From Zygnema cylindricum (Eukaryota; Streptophyta; Zygnematophyceae; Zygnematales; Zygnemataceae): 62,000 nt of DNA. The notes below the pieces were generated by a model. That model searched no databases. It was not told the DNA's origin and saw nothing but the letters and a program-made list of their open reading frames with translations. Numbering within the stretch: the first letter of the stretch is position 1; every line of letters begins with the position of its first letter. Positions 33,363 through 45,997 of the stretch are shown one piece after another. The stretch is taken from contig JBBHKE010002853.1 in NCBI GenBank assembly GCA_037447655.1, positions 292,201 to 354,200 on the forward strand, given 5' to 3'. The position numbers and the translations under genes are program-made.

Positions 33363-34075
33363 TGCGTGGTTCACACATTAAAAAGGGGAAAACGGTATAG
33401 TATGAAAATGGTACTTTTTTTTGTTCACCGTGAACTGGCACGTGACGCTAGCCTACACAAAACTAGCGTGTCGTGATATGAGCCACTTGTCCATACGAAA
33501 AGTAAACGCTTTGTGGACATGATATGTACGAATCCTTCAAAACCAAAATGTACTGCCACGCAAGTGTTGGCAAGTGTTTGTACAGACCGATAATAACCGC
33601 GAAGGAACTTTGAACATGCCCAAAAAACCTTTGCAGTAAAGGAAGAGAGGAAGAGAGGAGCAATACCAACAGGGAGTGGGAAAAAGGTAACCCTTTTTTT
33701 CCATCTGTGTTTTTTTTATTTTTTTTACATTACGTGTTCTCTTATCTGATTGGTCCCCTAGTTTGTTCATAAGTTTGCGACGGAATGAATTGTACAGTTC
33801 ACGTCCGTGCACTTCGTTTTCGAAATTCTTCAAAAACGAAAAAGTGCATTCCGTACATGATGTCCGATGGCAAACGGCAGTTGCCGTTTGCTTTGCACAA
33901 ATGTCGAGTCTTGACGCATAGAACGGCATCTTTTGTCCGCCGCTACACTTCAAAACGGTGGAAACTAACCGCGCCAACCGTCACCACCGCATTTTTTGTC
34001 ATTTTATGAAATTTGGCGTACGGATCCCAAAATTTATGACATCGTTTTCCCCTTTTTCAATGTGTGAACCACGCA
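33363..34075. mobile_element. TIR element of 713 bp, family unknown
   Basis: The ends are TGCGTGGTTCACACATT then AAAAAGGGGAAAACG (33363 onward) and the complement ending at 34075; the inverted repeat is about 32 bp with one indel. No target duplication could be recognised. The open frame of about 146 codons on the minus strand is not similar to any transposase I know. Confidence 0.55.
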
Positions 34076-36249
34076 GTTTCCATCGTTCGATAATCAAGTA
34101 AATATTTTGGTAGATTTGGTTTAAAACTTGTGCGAATTATAAATTTTGGAATTGGATCAAAGTATTGGTTTGGAAATTGGTCAAATTATCTTTACCAAAT
34201 TATCAATTTAGAATTTTCTCAAATAATTGATATAACATTTGTTCAACTTAGTGATTTTAGTTTTTCTCAAATTAGTGATTTTTTCAAATTGTCGATCTAT
34301 AATCTTGGCAAATAATTGCTATGGAATTCATTCAGATAATTGATTTTGAATTTGCTCTATTTTTCATTTGGTATTTATATTGAATACGAAAAAATTAATG
34401 ATTAGAATATGCTTACAATATTGATTTGGTTTTGTCTTATATACGTTGGATAAAAATGCACATTTAAGAAATCTTTGTTTTTTCTCTCCTCATCTCTCCC
34501 CTCATCTCTCCCCTCTTCTCTCCTTTTATCTCTCCTCTCATCTCAACTCATTTCCACTCAACTCACTCTCTTCCCTAATCTCCTTTTATCTTTTCCCTTT
34601 TATTGCTCCTCTCCTCTCCTTCCTCTCCTCTCAATCATGGGTAAAGTTGAGGGAAAATGAGGTGAGTTGAGGGGAGACTAGGGGAGAGAAAATGTGATAA
34701 GGGGAGAAGAGGGCAAATAAAAGGTGGTATCATGCCCACATTGGCTATGGGCTCAAGACGTCTCGGCTAATACTGCCACGATTCCACCGTTCACTCCTTG
34801 GAAACTATGTCATGATAAGACTGAGGCTCTTGTGACATGAGTCACAGTTGACGAGAGTCTAGTGAATCGCGCTCTTGTGACATGAGTCACAATTGACGAG
34901 AGTCTAGTGAATCGCATGCATAGCAGGCAAAGATTTTCTAGGACGAACGCTAACTTTGGGAATTCAGGGGATTGGACTCGATTGACGACTAGTTGATGAT
35001 TTTCGGCATTCTTATGGGAGACGACATTCCCATAGAAGACGATATTCCCATGGAAGTCCACAGTGCAATGGGAGACGACATTCCCATCGAAGATGGTATT
35101 CCCATAACAGACGACATTCCCATTAGAGACGACATTCCCATGTAAGATGACATTGCCATTGAAGACGATATTCTCATTAGAGAGGAAATTCCCACAAGAG
35201 ACAATGCTCCCAAGATGACAACATAGAAGACAACATTCCTATTAGAGTTGGCCATCACAAAGAGGGTGGCGTCCTCACAGGAGACGCCTATTTCATGGCC
35301 ATCGTCACCCGACGATCTTAAGATGTGGAACAATCCGTGCTTGTCCACGACTGCCCAACGGGGCATACCTTTTTTTCACACACTTGGGGATTCATGTCTC
35401 TAGAAAGTATCTTTTGGTCAAAATCATCCGTAACAAATTTTTTGACAAGTTGGAGCCCTAGGATGTTGCGTATATGGCTAAGATGCATGCAAAGGCATTG
35501 TAAAGTTAGAGGAGCTATAGTAGGCTTGCCACGAGCTCTCTTTTGCCTTCAATAGACTTGTAAGATCAGATTGAAATTAGTCAGCTCTAGATAGCAAATC
35601 ACGGAGGAGACTTACACATGCCCGTTTTGACACGGAACGCCCTTTGTAGGACGGGAGAGCCTATATCTATGCGGCAAACCGACTAAACCACTTGGTTTGG
35701 GGCACGTGTTAGTATGTAGGAATCACAAAACAAAAGGATTATTTGGTGAAATTTTGGGAAATGACGTCATACGTCAAGCGATAGGCTAAAGGGTTCCCCT
35801 TTAACGAAAGGACTAAGGCCTAATCGTAACCCATTTTGTCGACTTCTGATTGGGTTCCACAATGTGCATATTGAATTAAGAGTTTTGGGAATTATAGTCT
35901 ATGGAAACTCAAATTCAACATGGCTTTTAAGTTATATCTTTTAAGACTGAGCTTACTTGCCGAGGAAGACTTCAACCTCCACTACGATCATATTTTTCCT
36001 ACAAACCCTTTTTTCGCATCTTTGTATATGAGTGGCACGTCTTTGCATCATTGTTGGAAAATGAGGTCTGGGTCGTGGAGTGGGAAGAGAGGAACTAGGC
36101 TATAAGGCATAGTGAGTTTCTTTCCTGAACTTTGCTTACAATAAGATATTGTCCATCTAGGGTAAGTCATACTTTGGGCAATGTAGTTTGGATACTATAT
36201 AGTTTATAGAAGCATGTTATCAAAGCTCATACCAAGAGTCTCCAAAGAC
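34076..36249. repeat. Intergenic block with several tandem repeats; no gene seen
   Basis: Holds a CTCTCCCCTCAT tract (34480-34640), a 45-bp unit present twice (34826-34870 and 34871-34915), and an 18-bp minisatellite of about 11 units (35020-35219; GACGACATTCCCATAGAA). On the plus strand the latter reads as a DDIPIE hexapeptide repeat broken by one TAA. The surrounding sequence has no recognisable gene. Confidence 0.6.
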
Positions 36250-36867
36250 TGAATTTGGTCAACTGAGTTGATAGTTATGGGTGGCCAAAGTTTGCCATTT
36301 ATACAAGGTGCTTTCTGGGAGAGGCGGCTACCTACCCAAAAATTCTAAGTCCTAGTCCCTCTCTAAACCCGTTCTTCTGAAGTACGGCGCCAATCACAAG
36401 ACTGCACCGTACAGAAAAGTACAGGCGCCGGAGTACTTTCTGTACGGCAATTATACAACAAGACCATACAGGTGACATATGTCACATCCAGATTTGTTAT
36501 CTTGCGTTCCGGAGATTCCACAATCCTCCAGCGCATTTCCACGTGTCATCCGGAGTGGCGACGCCAGAAAACGCCAAGGCGGCTAATGCGGAATCTCGGT
36601 TGCACCACGGCCGTCAATTAAATCTGCCATTCAATTTAACCCGTCGAAAATATGTGCGCAGTATTTGTTTCGCCGTCGAAACAAATGCGTTGTATTAGTT
36701 TCGCGTAAACCATACTACTCTAAACTGTATCTATGTACTCAAAATCTATTCAAGTCGTTAAATGAATTCATCTACACGTATCTGTTTATATAATTATCAA
36801 ACCACATACGTTCTGTCACTAGTCTTAGAATATATGGTTAAAGCTAACGGCTACGGTTTGTTTGACG

Positions 36868-36906
36868 GACGGTAGGTACCAGGATCAAATCCTGGATCCG
36901 TCAAAT
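36868..36906 (+). other. tRNA-like minihelix inside the LTR
   Basis: TTTGACGGA pairs perfectly with TCCGTCAAA over 9 bp. Inside lies a T-arm-like hairpin CCAGG-ATCAAAT-CCTGG with a B-box-like GGATCAAATCC. D and anticodon arms are missing. The other LTR keeps it at about 39948-39992, with one change in the T stem. Confidence 0.5.
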
Positions 36907-37969
36907 ACCCTTTAAGTAAACATACCATTATCTACTCGTGTCTCTTTAGAGAGCTTAGGCAACCATGGCTCTAGCTCCCTCTCCAGCCTTCAGTGACAAC
37001 AACAAGTGTGGGGGCTTAGAGAAGGGAGTCAGAGGCAGACTGCCTCTGCTTTTTCCTATCCTAAATAAAGACCTAGAAAATACTCAAAAATCAACACTCC
37101 CCTTATTTTCTAGTCTATTTTCCTTTCAACTCCCATAAACAAATAAACAAACACCCTCTTTCACTCTTTCTCTTTTTATTTCTTTTCCTTTCCTTTTCAT
37201 AAAACTTTAAGAAAATACCCTCGTACTTGAAACAGTGCATTAGATGAACCGAAATAATTGCATAACACATTTTATTTAGTATCCCACTTTTCAAAAATTC
37301 GAGCAAAGATTTTATCCATCTCATCTCTTTTCCATCCACACTTAATCCGATTTCCCTCTTGCAATTCAAACAACCATCCCCATCTCCAATCTGCAACACA
37401 TGCCCAGGTGCTAACCCTTTTACAGGCACACGTTCATAAATGCCATCACTTTTTACAGTGATGTCTAACCTATTACCCGCAAAAAATGAATTTTCCTCAC
37501 TCTCTCCCATGGATTTCTTTCAACTCTCTCTTTCTAAATTTATTCCCAATAAGTATTTCTCCTCCCCTAAATCTTTCATTAAATATCCCTCTTCTCCCCT
37601 ATCCTTTAAAACTCCTTCGAGTTTCACTTCTCCCCTTTCCTCAGAATCCATTGAAGTCTCCCTTTCCGACCAGTTTTCTGTTTCCCAATTATCTTTAAAA
37701 TTATCTCATTAATTTTACCTTTCCCATTTTCACTTATGGATCCTAGATCTGACTTTCGCATATCTAAGTCATCCACAGTCATTGACATCCTCAAGTACAT
37801 CCTCTCTCTTTACTTTCGTTATACCTCCAAAAGCACACTGTTGCCTTCGTGGAATTGCTGTGTAATTTTCTCTCTTTTCCATTTTACCGATATGAAGAAG
37901 CTCCAAGATTTCTTCATCCTCTTTCTCCTCTTCCCGTTCTTCCTCCTTATTCACATACCAACTTCTAAG

Positions 37970-39001
37970 TTATTCCAAACAAGGATACTCCTCCATATAG
38001 TGACCCGGTTTCCTACAAGCGTAGCAAACCCCTTTTTTCAAAGTTCCCCTTTCTTGTCCTCTCCCTTCTCCTTCCACCGAAGTTTTGATAAGGTTTACCT
38101 TTGTCTTTCTTTCTCTCATCACGCTTCCGCTCGTCACCGCCGTTCCTCTCATCACGTTTTCGCCAGTCACCACCAATTGTTAATGCAGTCACCCTCTCAT
38201 TTCCCCTACGAAGCTCGAAGGTGCTTTCCGTCACAAGTATTATCCCTATGGTGATGCTCCAATGACCACGAGGAACCATCCAGTCCCTGCATAGAGTAAA
38301 TGATGTCTTCGTACTCATCTCGGAGTTTTATGATTAGTGTATTAATCTTTCTCTCCTCAGATTCTACATATCCCGCACTAGCAAGCTCAACATATAACGC
38401 AGCAATATCATTGCAAAACTCTATCATGCTACCACCTTTATAAACATAGGCCTTTATTTCTTGTTTTTACTATCTTTTGCCTCTGTATAGTCTCACTTTT
38501 ATAAATCTGAATTAGTCTTTCCCGGATTTCCGAAGACTTGATTAGACTTAAAAGAGTGACAGCTATGGACTTAGACACATATCTAAGTATGAGATGTTTT
38601 GCTATAGTGTTTTTATATTCCCAAATTTTCCTATCATTTTCTTCAGTTTTTGGTTCAGTTATAGCCCCCACAAGTGGAACCGTAGCCGAGAACCTAGCTC
38701 CCCTCACCATAGGTGTCCCTTCATCCTTCTCCCCTATTTCCCGTTCCACGGAAATGATTTTCCCTTCACCTTTCGTTGCATCTGAACTGCGGTTGGTTTT
38801 ATGGGCAGCCTCAGATGATTCTCTATAGTGAGCTCCTCCAAAGCCCAGTGGCGGACACCTTACTTGTCCCGAAACAATTCCCCATAAGTGCTTCTCAAAA
38901 AGCAATCCCTCCATTGTAAACGCCCAATAAGTGAAGTCTGTTCCATCGAATATAGGCACCCTAGATGGTGGGCCCATAACCTGAAATTCTATGGGCTCCA
39001 T
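37970..39001 (-). pseudogene. Copia-type gag remnant
   Basis: The first ATG is at 39001 (the upstream GTG at 39007 is not a credible eukaryotic start). The N-terminal part FDGTDFTYWAFTMEGLL matches the copia gag head. The middle (MIEFCNDIAALY, NTLIIKLRDEYEDIIYSM) corresponds to the UBN2-like region in another frame, shifted near 38460. The tail has a zinc knuckle CYACRKPGHYMEEY whose last Cys position is Tyr (TAT). At least two frameshifts make it non-functional. The following VNDCG at about 37770 may be a relic of the protease DSG, which is only a guess. Confidence 0.7.
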
Positions 39002-40182
39002 TGCCACACAGAATTTGCAGGTCCAAAAAAAGCTAATCTAGATAGTGCCGACTTCAACTTGATATAAACCCAAATGACTGACACCTTGACAATCAAAACC
39101 CCAATATAGCTTCACCCTTGTGAAATAACACTTTCAGTGTGCTCAGTCCCACCGCAGAATGCAAAGTTAGAATATGAGATTTGGAGAAATTCACCCACTT
39201 TGAATTTCCGTAAGAAATGCAGCCACATTGGTAGGCAAAGACTTAGACCGTCTACACCCCTATGTAGCTTGGACTCCCCTGAGTGTGCAACAAAAAGAAT
39301 CAATGAATTTGGTCAATTGAGTTGATAGTTATGGGTGGCCAAAATTTGCCATTTATACAAGGTGCTTTCTGGGAGAGGCGGTTACCTACCCAAAAATTCT
39401 ACGTCCTAGTCTCTCTCTAAACCCCTTCTAGTGAAGTACGGCGCCAATCACAGGACTGCACCGTACAAAAATGTACAGGCGTTGGAGTACTTTCTGTACG
39501 GCAATTGTACAACAAGACCATACAGGTGACAAATGTCACATCCAGATTTGTTATCTTGCGTTCCGGAGATTCTGCAATCTTCTTGCGCATTTCCACGTGT
39601 CATCGGGAGTGGCGACGCCAGAAAAGGCCAAGGCGGCTAATCGGGAATCTCGGCTCGCACCACGGCCGTCGATTAAATCCGGCATTGAATTCAACCCGTT
39701 GAAAATATGTGCGCGGTATTTGTTTCGCCATCGAAATAAATGCGTGGTACTTGTTTCGCCGTCGAAACAAATGCGGTGTATTAGTTTCGTGTAAACCATA
39801 CAACTCTAAACTGTATCTATGTACTCAGAATCTATTCAAGCCGTTAAATGAATTCGTCTACACGTATCTGTTTATATAATTATCAAACCACATACGTTCT
39901 GTCACTAGTCTTAGACTAAATGGTTAAAGCTAACGGCTACGGTTTGTTTGACGGACGGTAGGTACCTAGATCAAATCCTGGATCCGTCAAATACCCTTTT
40001 AGTAAACACACCATTATCTACTCTTGTCTCTTTGGAGAGCTTAGGCAGCCATGGCTTTAGCTCCCTCTCCAGCCTTTAGTGACTACAACAAGTGTGGGGG
40101 CTTAGAGAAGGGAGTCAGAGGCAAACTGCCTGTGCTTTTTCCTATCCTAAATTAAGACCTAGAAAATACTCAAATATCAACA

Positions 40183-41511
40183 AATGGTAGGATAATTAGA
40201 GATTCCTCAAATCGCTGGGGAGGGAGTTCTGAGATTCAGAGTAGTAGGTTTCCCTCGCTCTTTAGGTTGCGGCAATGGGTCGCGCTCCCAATCGGGAGAA
40301 GGAGGCAAGGTATCTTCCCCAACTCTTAGTTTTGGACCCAAATTCTTCGAACCTTTAAAAGAAATATTCCTTTCACAGAATGTGGTGGTTAGAGAACTAC
40401 ACGCTTTTTTCAAGGTTGGTAAGACCCGAGAACGAAAGATCTAAGTTGCGGAACGTCACATCTTCTTCGACCATAACCACGAAAAGCGCCAAAGCTAGAG
40501 CTAGAGAAGAGACTAATGATAATGTGGAAACTTAATGAGAATCAACCTTTGTGACATATGTCATAAGACATAACACATAAGATATATGACATACAACATA
40601 AGACACAAAACATAAGATAGCCAAAGCTAGAGCTAGAGAATAGACTAATGATAATGTGGAAACTTAATGAGAATCAACCTTTATAACATATGTCATAAGA
40701 CATAACACATAAGATACATGAGATACAACATAAGACACAAAACATAAGATATAAGTCATAAGTCATAAGACAGGTCCTAAGACATAAGACATATAAAGAC
40801 ACCTTTATGAAGACGTGTTAAGAGACATAGGAGAATTTGATCTAGCTTGAGTATACCCTTGAGGCTGAGGTTGGGAACCCCTTTCTTTTGGGCCCTATGA
40901 GGGGAGATAAGGGAAAATAAAGGTGATGAGAGGAGACGGGGGGAGAGGAGGGGAGAGGATAAAAGATGAGAGGAGGGAAGAGAGACGAGGGGAGATGAGG
41001 GGAGACAAAAGCAGATGACGGGTGATGATGAAACATAAGGGGATATACGGGGAGATGAGAGGAGATGAAGGGAGATGAGGGGGAAATGATGGGCGATGAG
41101 AGGAGGTGAGGGGAGAGGAGGGGTGAGGGAGGGGAGATGAGAGGAGATGTTTTGCATAGCGTTAATTTATTGTTGGCTTTAGTTCCTTCAATAAAAAATA
41201 GAGTTAAGAACAATAGTCGTGTCCGATTTTTAGATAGAGACTGCCAATCGGAAGGTTTCAATCTTGGCTTTGGATCGCAACCTTCACATCCATAATACCA
41301 CAAGTGTGTACGGAGAAAAGATGTTTTAAGTGGCAAAAAAACAGTAACGCTAATAGCGATACATGGTGTACTATCTAATATCGGTGGAAACACGATAAGA
41401 CAGGAAAGTAAAGCAACAATAAATTAGCTGCAAGAAATTTCTTATAACGTACGGGAATTGCTCGCACGGAATCTGGTTTTTCGCGATTTTTGTACTAAAG
41501 ATTCTTTTTAC
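40183..41511. repeat. Intergenic with 132-bp tandem duplication and GA tract
   Basis: 40488-40619 is repeated at 40620-40752. Both halves end in CATAAGACATAA-type simple repeats that run on to about 40800. A GGGGAGATGAG tract lies at 40900-41145. 41303-41370 is one end of a TACACC-family MITE. Confidence 0.65.
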
Positions 41512-42337
41512 TAGTGTTGTGTATTTGTAAGGATTTGCCGATAACCAATATGGGCCTTTTTTTGGGTTGTCGATAATCGATATATTGGTAGGATGTATCG
41601 TTATCGGTGTTATCGCCGATAATTAACCGATAATATCGGTTGTTTATCGGCGATAACACCGATATCGATAACTATTGGCGATAGCTATACGGACCGTTTA
41701 GATAAATGTATGACCAGTATTGTTATTCCTCGACGCGCCGCAGACCCCCTCCCCTCCGATTTCGGTAAAAAATCGTGATATTTCCTTGATTATTTATAAT
41801 TTAAGGGGGTTTTACTTGGGTTCCACGCTCCCATACCCGTCCAGAATGTCCTTTCGATTGTTATTTTTTTTTGCAAGGTTACTTATGCCCTCATATCACT
41901 TCCATGGTGGCACTAAATGGGGAGAGTCTGACAAATGTGTTGTCTGCTCTGTTCGTTTGTTCGTCTTTTTTTAAAAAAAGTTTGAATTACAAATTTATAA
42001 CGTAATTTAATATTTTCGTTTCCGTACTATAGTTTTAGAACCATAAAGTATTGCTTTAAATTTGTCAAGTTTATTTGTCGCGCTGTCTGTAATACATTCC
42101 AGTTAAACAGATACGGAACAGATTCTTATACGTGGCATGCCACGCTATATAAAGTCAATAATATAATACAGTATGTTATAAAGTACTATTGAATGCATAC
42201 TATGTTTTTTTAAAGTTATCGCCGATTTAGAATTTGTTGGTCCCTGACCGATATATCGGTACCTCTGACCGTTCGATAACCGATAACTATCGGTATCCGT
42301 GTTTTCGCGATAAAGTTTTTACCGATACACAACACTA
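41512..42337. mobile_element. TIR element, TAGTGTTGTGTATCGGTAA family, copy 1
   Basis: The 826-bp element has ends TAGTGTTGTGTAT and the complement of TAGTGTTGTGTATCGGTAA. Its subterminal regions are dense in TTATCGGCGATAA-type palindromic words. It shares its interior with the inverted copy at 44466-45359. Its right TA is also the left TA of the adjoining MITE. Confidence 0.7.
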
Positions 42338-42556
42338 CACCGCGCATCGTTATTAGTGTTATTAACTCTAATTTGGGTTCTTAAAATCTTGATTTTTTCC
42401 CGCAATTAGTATACATGATTTTCGAAATTAAATTAGCAACGCTATTTAAGGACGTGGACCATAATCTGCCACGTTTCTGGCACTAAATTAGAATCAATAA
42501 CACTATTTTGTTTTTACGCTATTTAAACTTTGACACTAATAACGATGCGCGGTGTA
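42336..42556. mobile_element. TACACCGCG-family MITE
   Basis: TACACCGCGCATCGTTATTA at the left, with its complement ending CGGTGTA at the right. A TA target fits. About 221 bp, non-coding. Confidence 0.7.
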
Positions 42557-43574
42557 CTTTTTACTGTTTAATCTTTTCTGCTTCTTGCGGTGCAATATAC
42601 GACAAACCTGTTCATTTGTCGGCATTCAGGTTGCGCTTCATTGGGCCATTTAAAAAAAAATAAAAAAAATCCAAAAACTGTACCCGCCAAAAATAGAGCT
42701 TAAATTCAGATCGACCCATCATATTGCGACACGTGTAGCTTGAGGGAAAAAAATATACAATTGAAAAATACGAAATATGAAAATCGTGAAATATTTGGGA
42801 AAAGTCAAACAAGTAACCTGATTCGCTCAAATTTGAATTCAGGAATTTATCGCCGGAATAAATTTGACGGGCAGGCTTAAAAAGAGAATTATAGTTTGTT
42901 TTTTTTGTTTTTCCCGCAGTCCTTTCTCTTTTTGTTTGTAGTGGCCACGTGGGAAAAATTGAGTGGCCAAAAAATGTTGACCAAAAGCTTGGATCGATTA
43001 ATAAAACAAGATTTTATTATCAAATTCGCGATGGTTAGAAATTCGCGATTTTATCATCGACTAATCAGGTCATCGATTAGAACGAGCGTTTCTGGCCTGC
43101 CAGCTGGCCAAATGGAGCCAAAACCAGAAAAGTACAAAAATAACCCTATCGGTACAGCTTTTCTTCCTTTATAGGATTTAACTTTTCTGCTATAAATGCG
43201 TGCGTGTGAGCAGGAATCTAGCAGAATCCAATGCAATATTTGATTTATTTGTCGTTTTGTGGCAAGGTTTTAGCTGCAACTTGGTTATTTTTGTCTCATT
43301 AAGAAATATCAAACCGGCGTAACCGGCGTTTCAGCTTGGTATCGGGGACAAATGAAATCATAGATGTTTCATTCGTACTATGCGCACGGAAAAGTATTTT
43401 GAAAAGGAACGCATATGCGCATTATTCAAAATTTCACATTTTTTAAAATGCGTTGACCGACTTTGACATATTATATAATAAAAATACGAAAACTCCAAAA
43501 AAAATAATCAGAATAAAATAGATTACGACATCTTAAACGATTAAAGTATATCCGTACATACCGCGGAAATGAAG
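42557..43574. other. Intergenic; no gene seen
   Basis: Sequence of mixed composition between two MITEs. The ATCGATTA and ATCGCGAT words near 42990-43080 may be remnants of another repeat. Confidence 0.4.
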
Positions 43575-44052
43575 TACACCGCGAATCGTAATTAGAGTAG
43601 AGAAAAATAGAAAAATAATAATTAGAGTTATGAACTCTAATTTAGTAATTTGTGTGATCGAACTTTTTCAAAAAGGAATTTTACTCTAATTTGGGCGTAA
43701 ATTTGGGCGCTGAATATATCCACTGTAAATTAAGTACAAGTATAGAATCTGACAAAACGTACAGTTTTACGTCATTATGACGTTTGCATTACGATGTTTG
43801 TTAAAACACAGTTACATGAAAACTGCCTGTACTAAATCATTATTTGTACTATTTTACTTAATAAAGTACAAATTTGAACCGTCAGACACCGACCGTACGC
43901 CACACTATTTAAAACAGGTCTGTATTAGAGATATTAATAACGCTCATTCAAAAAGTACCTTAAATAACGTAATGTACTCTATTTATAGTGATAGAGTCAA
44001 AATTTGGGGTGACGGAATTAGCGTACAGAACTCTAATTACGATTCGCGGTGA
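43575..44052. mobile_element. TACACCGCG-family MITE, larger member
   Basis: The left end TACACCGCGAATCGTAATTA and the right end TAATTACGATTCGCGGTGA are inverted repeats; the right TGTA has mutated to TGA. About 478 bp, rich in GTAC words. Confidence 0.65.
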
Positions 44053-44465
44053 AACGAATATTTTTTTACAAAAATTCCGTACATACCACCGTCCGTACAA
44101 TTTAAACCCTAATTTAAAGTACATCCGTATAAATATATTCCGTACGATGTGTCCGTACACGAAAACTATACGAAATTTACAAAAAGTTAAAAAAACCCTA
44201 AAAATAACGCATAATCGTAAAATTTTCAAAATTTTAACGAATGAAACATTTATGAATGAAATACTATTTAAAGTGCACTAAAAGACAAAACAATTTCATT
44301 TTGTCGGCTTATATATCTTGTCATCTAGCTGTCGCAGATTGCGCACAATAATAGCATGCTCTTTTGTTTTTTCTGAACAAATCCTAAAAAGAACAGTTTC
44401 AGAAAAGACAAATTAATCAGAATAAAAAATTGCCGTACAGGTACGGTGCTGGTAAAATGAAATAG

Positions 44466-45359
44466 TAGTGTTGTGTATCGGTAAAAAACTTATCGCGATA
44501 ACACCGATATTGATAGTTATCGGTTATCGAACGGTCAGAGGTTCCGATATATCGGTCTGGGACCAACAAATTCCATATCGGCGATAACTTCAAAAATATA
44601 TAGTATGCATACAATAGTACTTTATAACATACTGTATTATTTTATTGATTTTATATAGCGTGGCATGCCACGTATGAAAATATGTTCCGTTATAGTTTAA
44701 CTGGAATTTACTGCAATAAACGCTGCACATAAACGTTGGCCGGTTAACTGAACAAAAATTTTACAACGACGTATGGAAATTTACTAAAAAACTGGTAAAC
44801 ATGGAACTGGAAAAGGACGGCGGACACAAAAGTACAACGGACGCAAAATAACATTCTGCGTGGGCCGGAATCGAACGGACGACTTGGAATGAGAAAACAC
44901 GAACGGACGGGCCAGCGTGAGCGCCGGCATCCCGGAATGGCTCTTTTGGCACCTTTTGCCAAAAAAACCGAGAGATTGACACGTGGCAGGTCCCTAGTGG
45001 ATCTCAAGGAATTAAGGGACAAAGCCAAGGAGTCGGATATGAAAGCTACATTGTTTTTACTGGATCTGTATCAAAATCGTACAGATTTCATGGCGGCTAC
45101 GGTACTTTCTATGCTTGTACACGTCTGGAGAATATGATGTACAGTTGAGTGTACAGACCGTACATTTATCTGTACGGTCCAGACAATTATCGCCGATAAT
45201 TATCGTTATCGGCATTATCGCCGATAAGTACCCGATATTATCGGTTACTTATCGGCGATAAGACCGATGTCGATATATCGTATCAATATATCGATTATCG
45301 GATACCCGAAAAAAGGCCCATATCGGTTATCGGCAAATCCTTACCGATACACAACACTA
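44466..45359. mobile_element. TIR element, TAGTGTTGTGTATCGGTAA family, copy 2 (inverted)
   Basis: Inverted relative to copy 1, with near-identical ends and the shared interior around TAGTATGCATACAATAGTAC. It carries about 430 bp (44745-45175) that copy 1 lacks. That insert includes a tRNA-Met-like relic (about 44800-44875, minus strand, loop with CAT, B-box-like CGTTCGATTCC) and an open frame at 44936-45137 containing VDLKELRDKAKESDMKATLF. This suggests captured sequence. Confidence 0.65.
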
Positions 45360-45997
45360 TGAAATACCATTGAAAGTAAGAAAATGACAAAAAAAGACTG
45401 TTTTGTCGGGTTCTTTCTTTATTTACATGTCTTCCACGTGTCGCAAATATATACACAAGTAAAGTGCGTTTTTTGACGTTTTCTAGTCAAATTAAAATAA
45501 AAACAACATTTATGTAAAAGACAAAAAAATCAGCCAGTCACAAATCGCCGTATAGGTATCGGATTTTTTTTTTAACTTTTGTTAAGGACGAAAAGTCAAA
45601 CTAAAAAACAAGGGCATTCGGTTTCCGTACAGTACGGTATCTTTGGAAGAAACAAAATATTTATTATATATATATATACAAATATATATTATAGTGGAGA
45701 ATCATATCGATTCACTCGAATATTCGTCATCGATCCTCTAAAATATCAAAATAGAGCTAACCGACAAAGAGCTTTAGGGCATTTTTTTTTTATTTCCTAT
45801 TTTTTTTTATTTCCTATATTTTATTTCCTATTTTTTATCGAAATGTTAGTCCAAAGCAAGATGAAGGATTAAATCTTGACCGTTCGACCAACGTTTTTTG
45901 TTTTTTTCATTTCAACATTATTTAAGAAAGTGTACCACAATCTGCCACGTTTCCTTGCACTAAATTATAATTTTTATTTCTAGTTTCGCATTTACAC

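Larger units (their letters stand above)
36250..40182 (-). mobile_element. Copia-like LTR element, non-autonomous and decayed
   Basis: The direct repeats at 36250-37096 (847 bp) and 39304-40182 (879 bp) begin TG and end CA in either reading. The 32-bp length difference is a tandem duplication at about 39725-39760. In minus orientation the right-hand copy is the 5' LTR, followed by a leader and gag. A purine-rich tract (AAAATAAGGGGAG) precedes the 3' LTR at about 37097-37110. Only 2.2 kb lies between the LTRs and no reverse transcriptase or integrase is visible. Flanking 5-mers (AAGAC and AATGG) do not match, so there is no intact target duplication. Confidence 0.8.

Noticed and set aside
33537-33977. 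146-codon ORF on the minus strand as a host gene
   Set aside because: Contained in a TIR element and no recognisable domain; start is not supported.
39002-39007. GTG start for the copia gag
   Set aside because: Non-ATG start in a eukaryote; ATG at 39001 is two codons downstream and is also preserved in the copy at 25.78 kb.
44800-44875. tRNA-Met gene on the minus strand
   Set aside because: It has CAT in a loop and a B-box-like motif, but acceptor and T stems do not pair properly. Kept only as a relic inside a TIR element.
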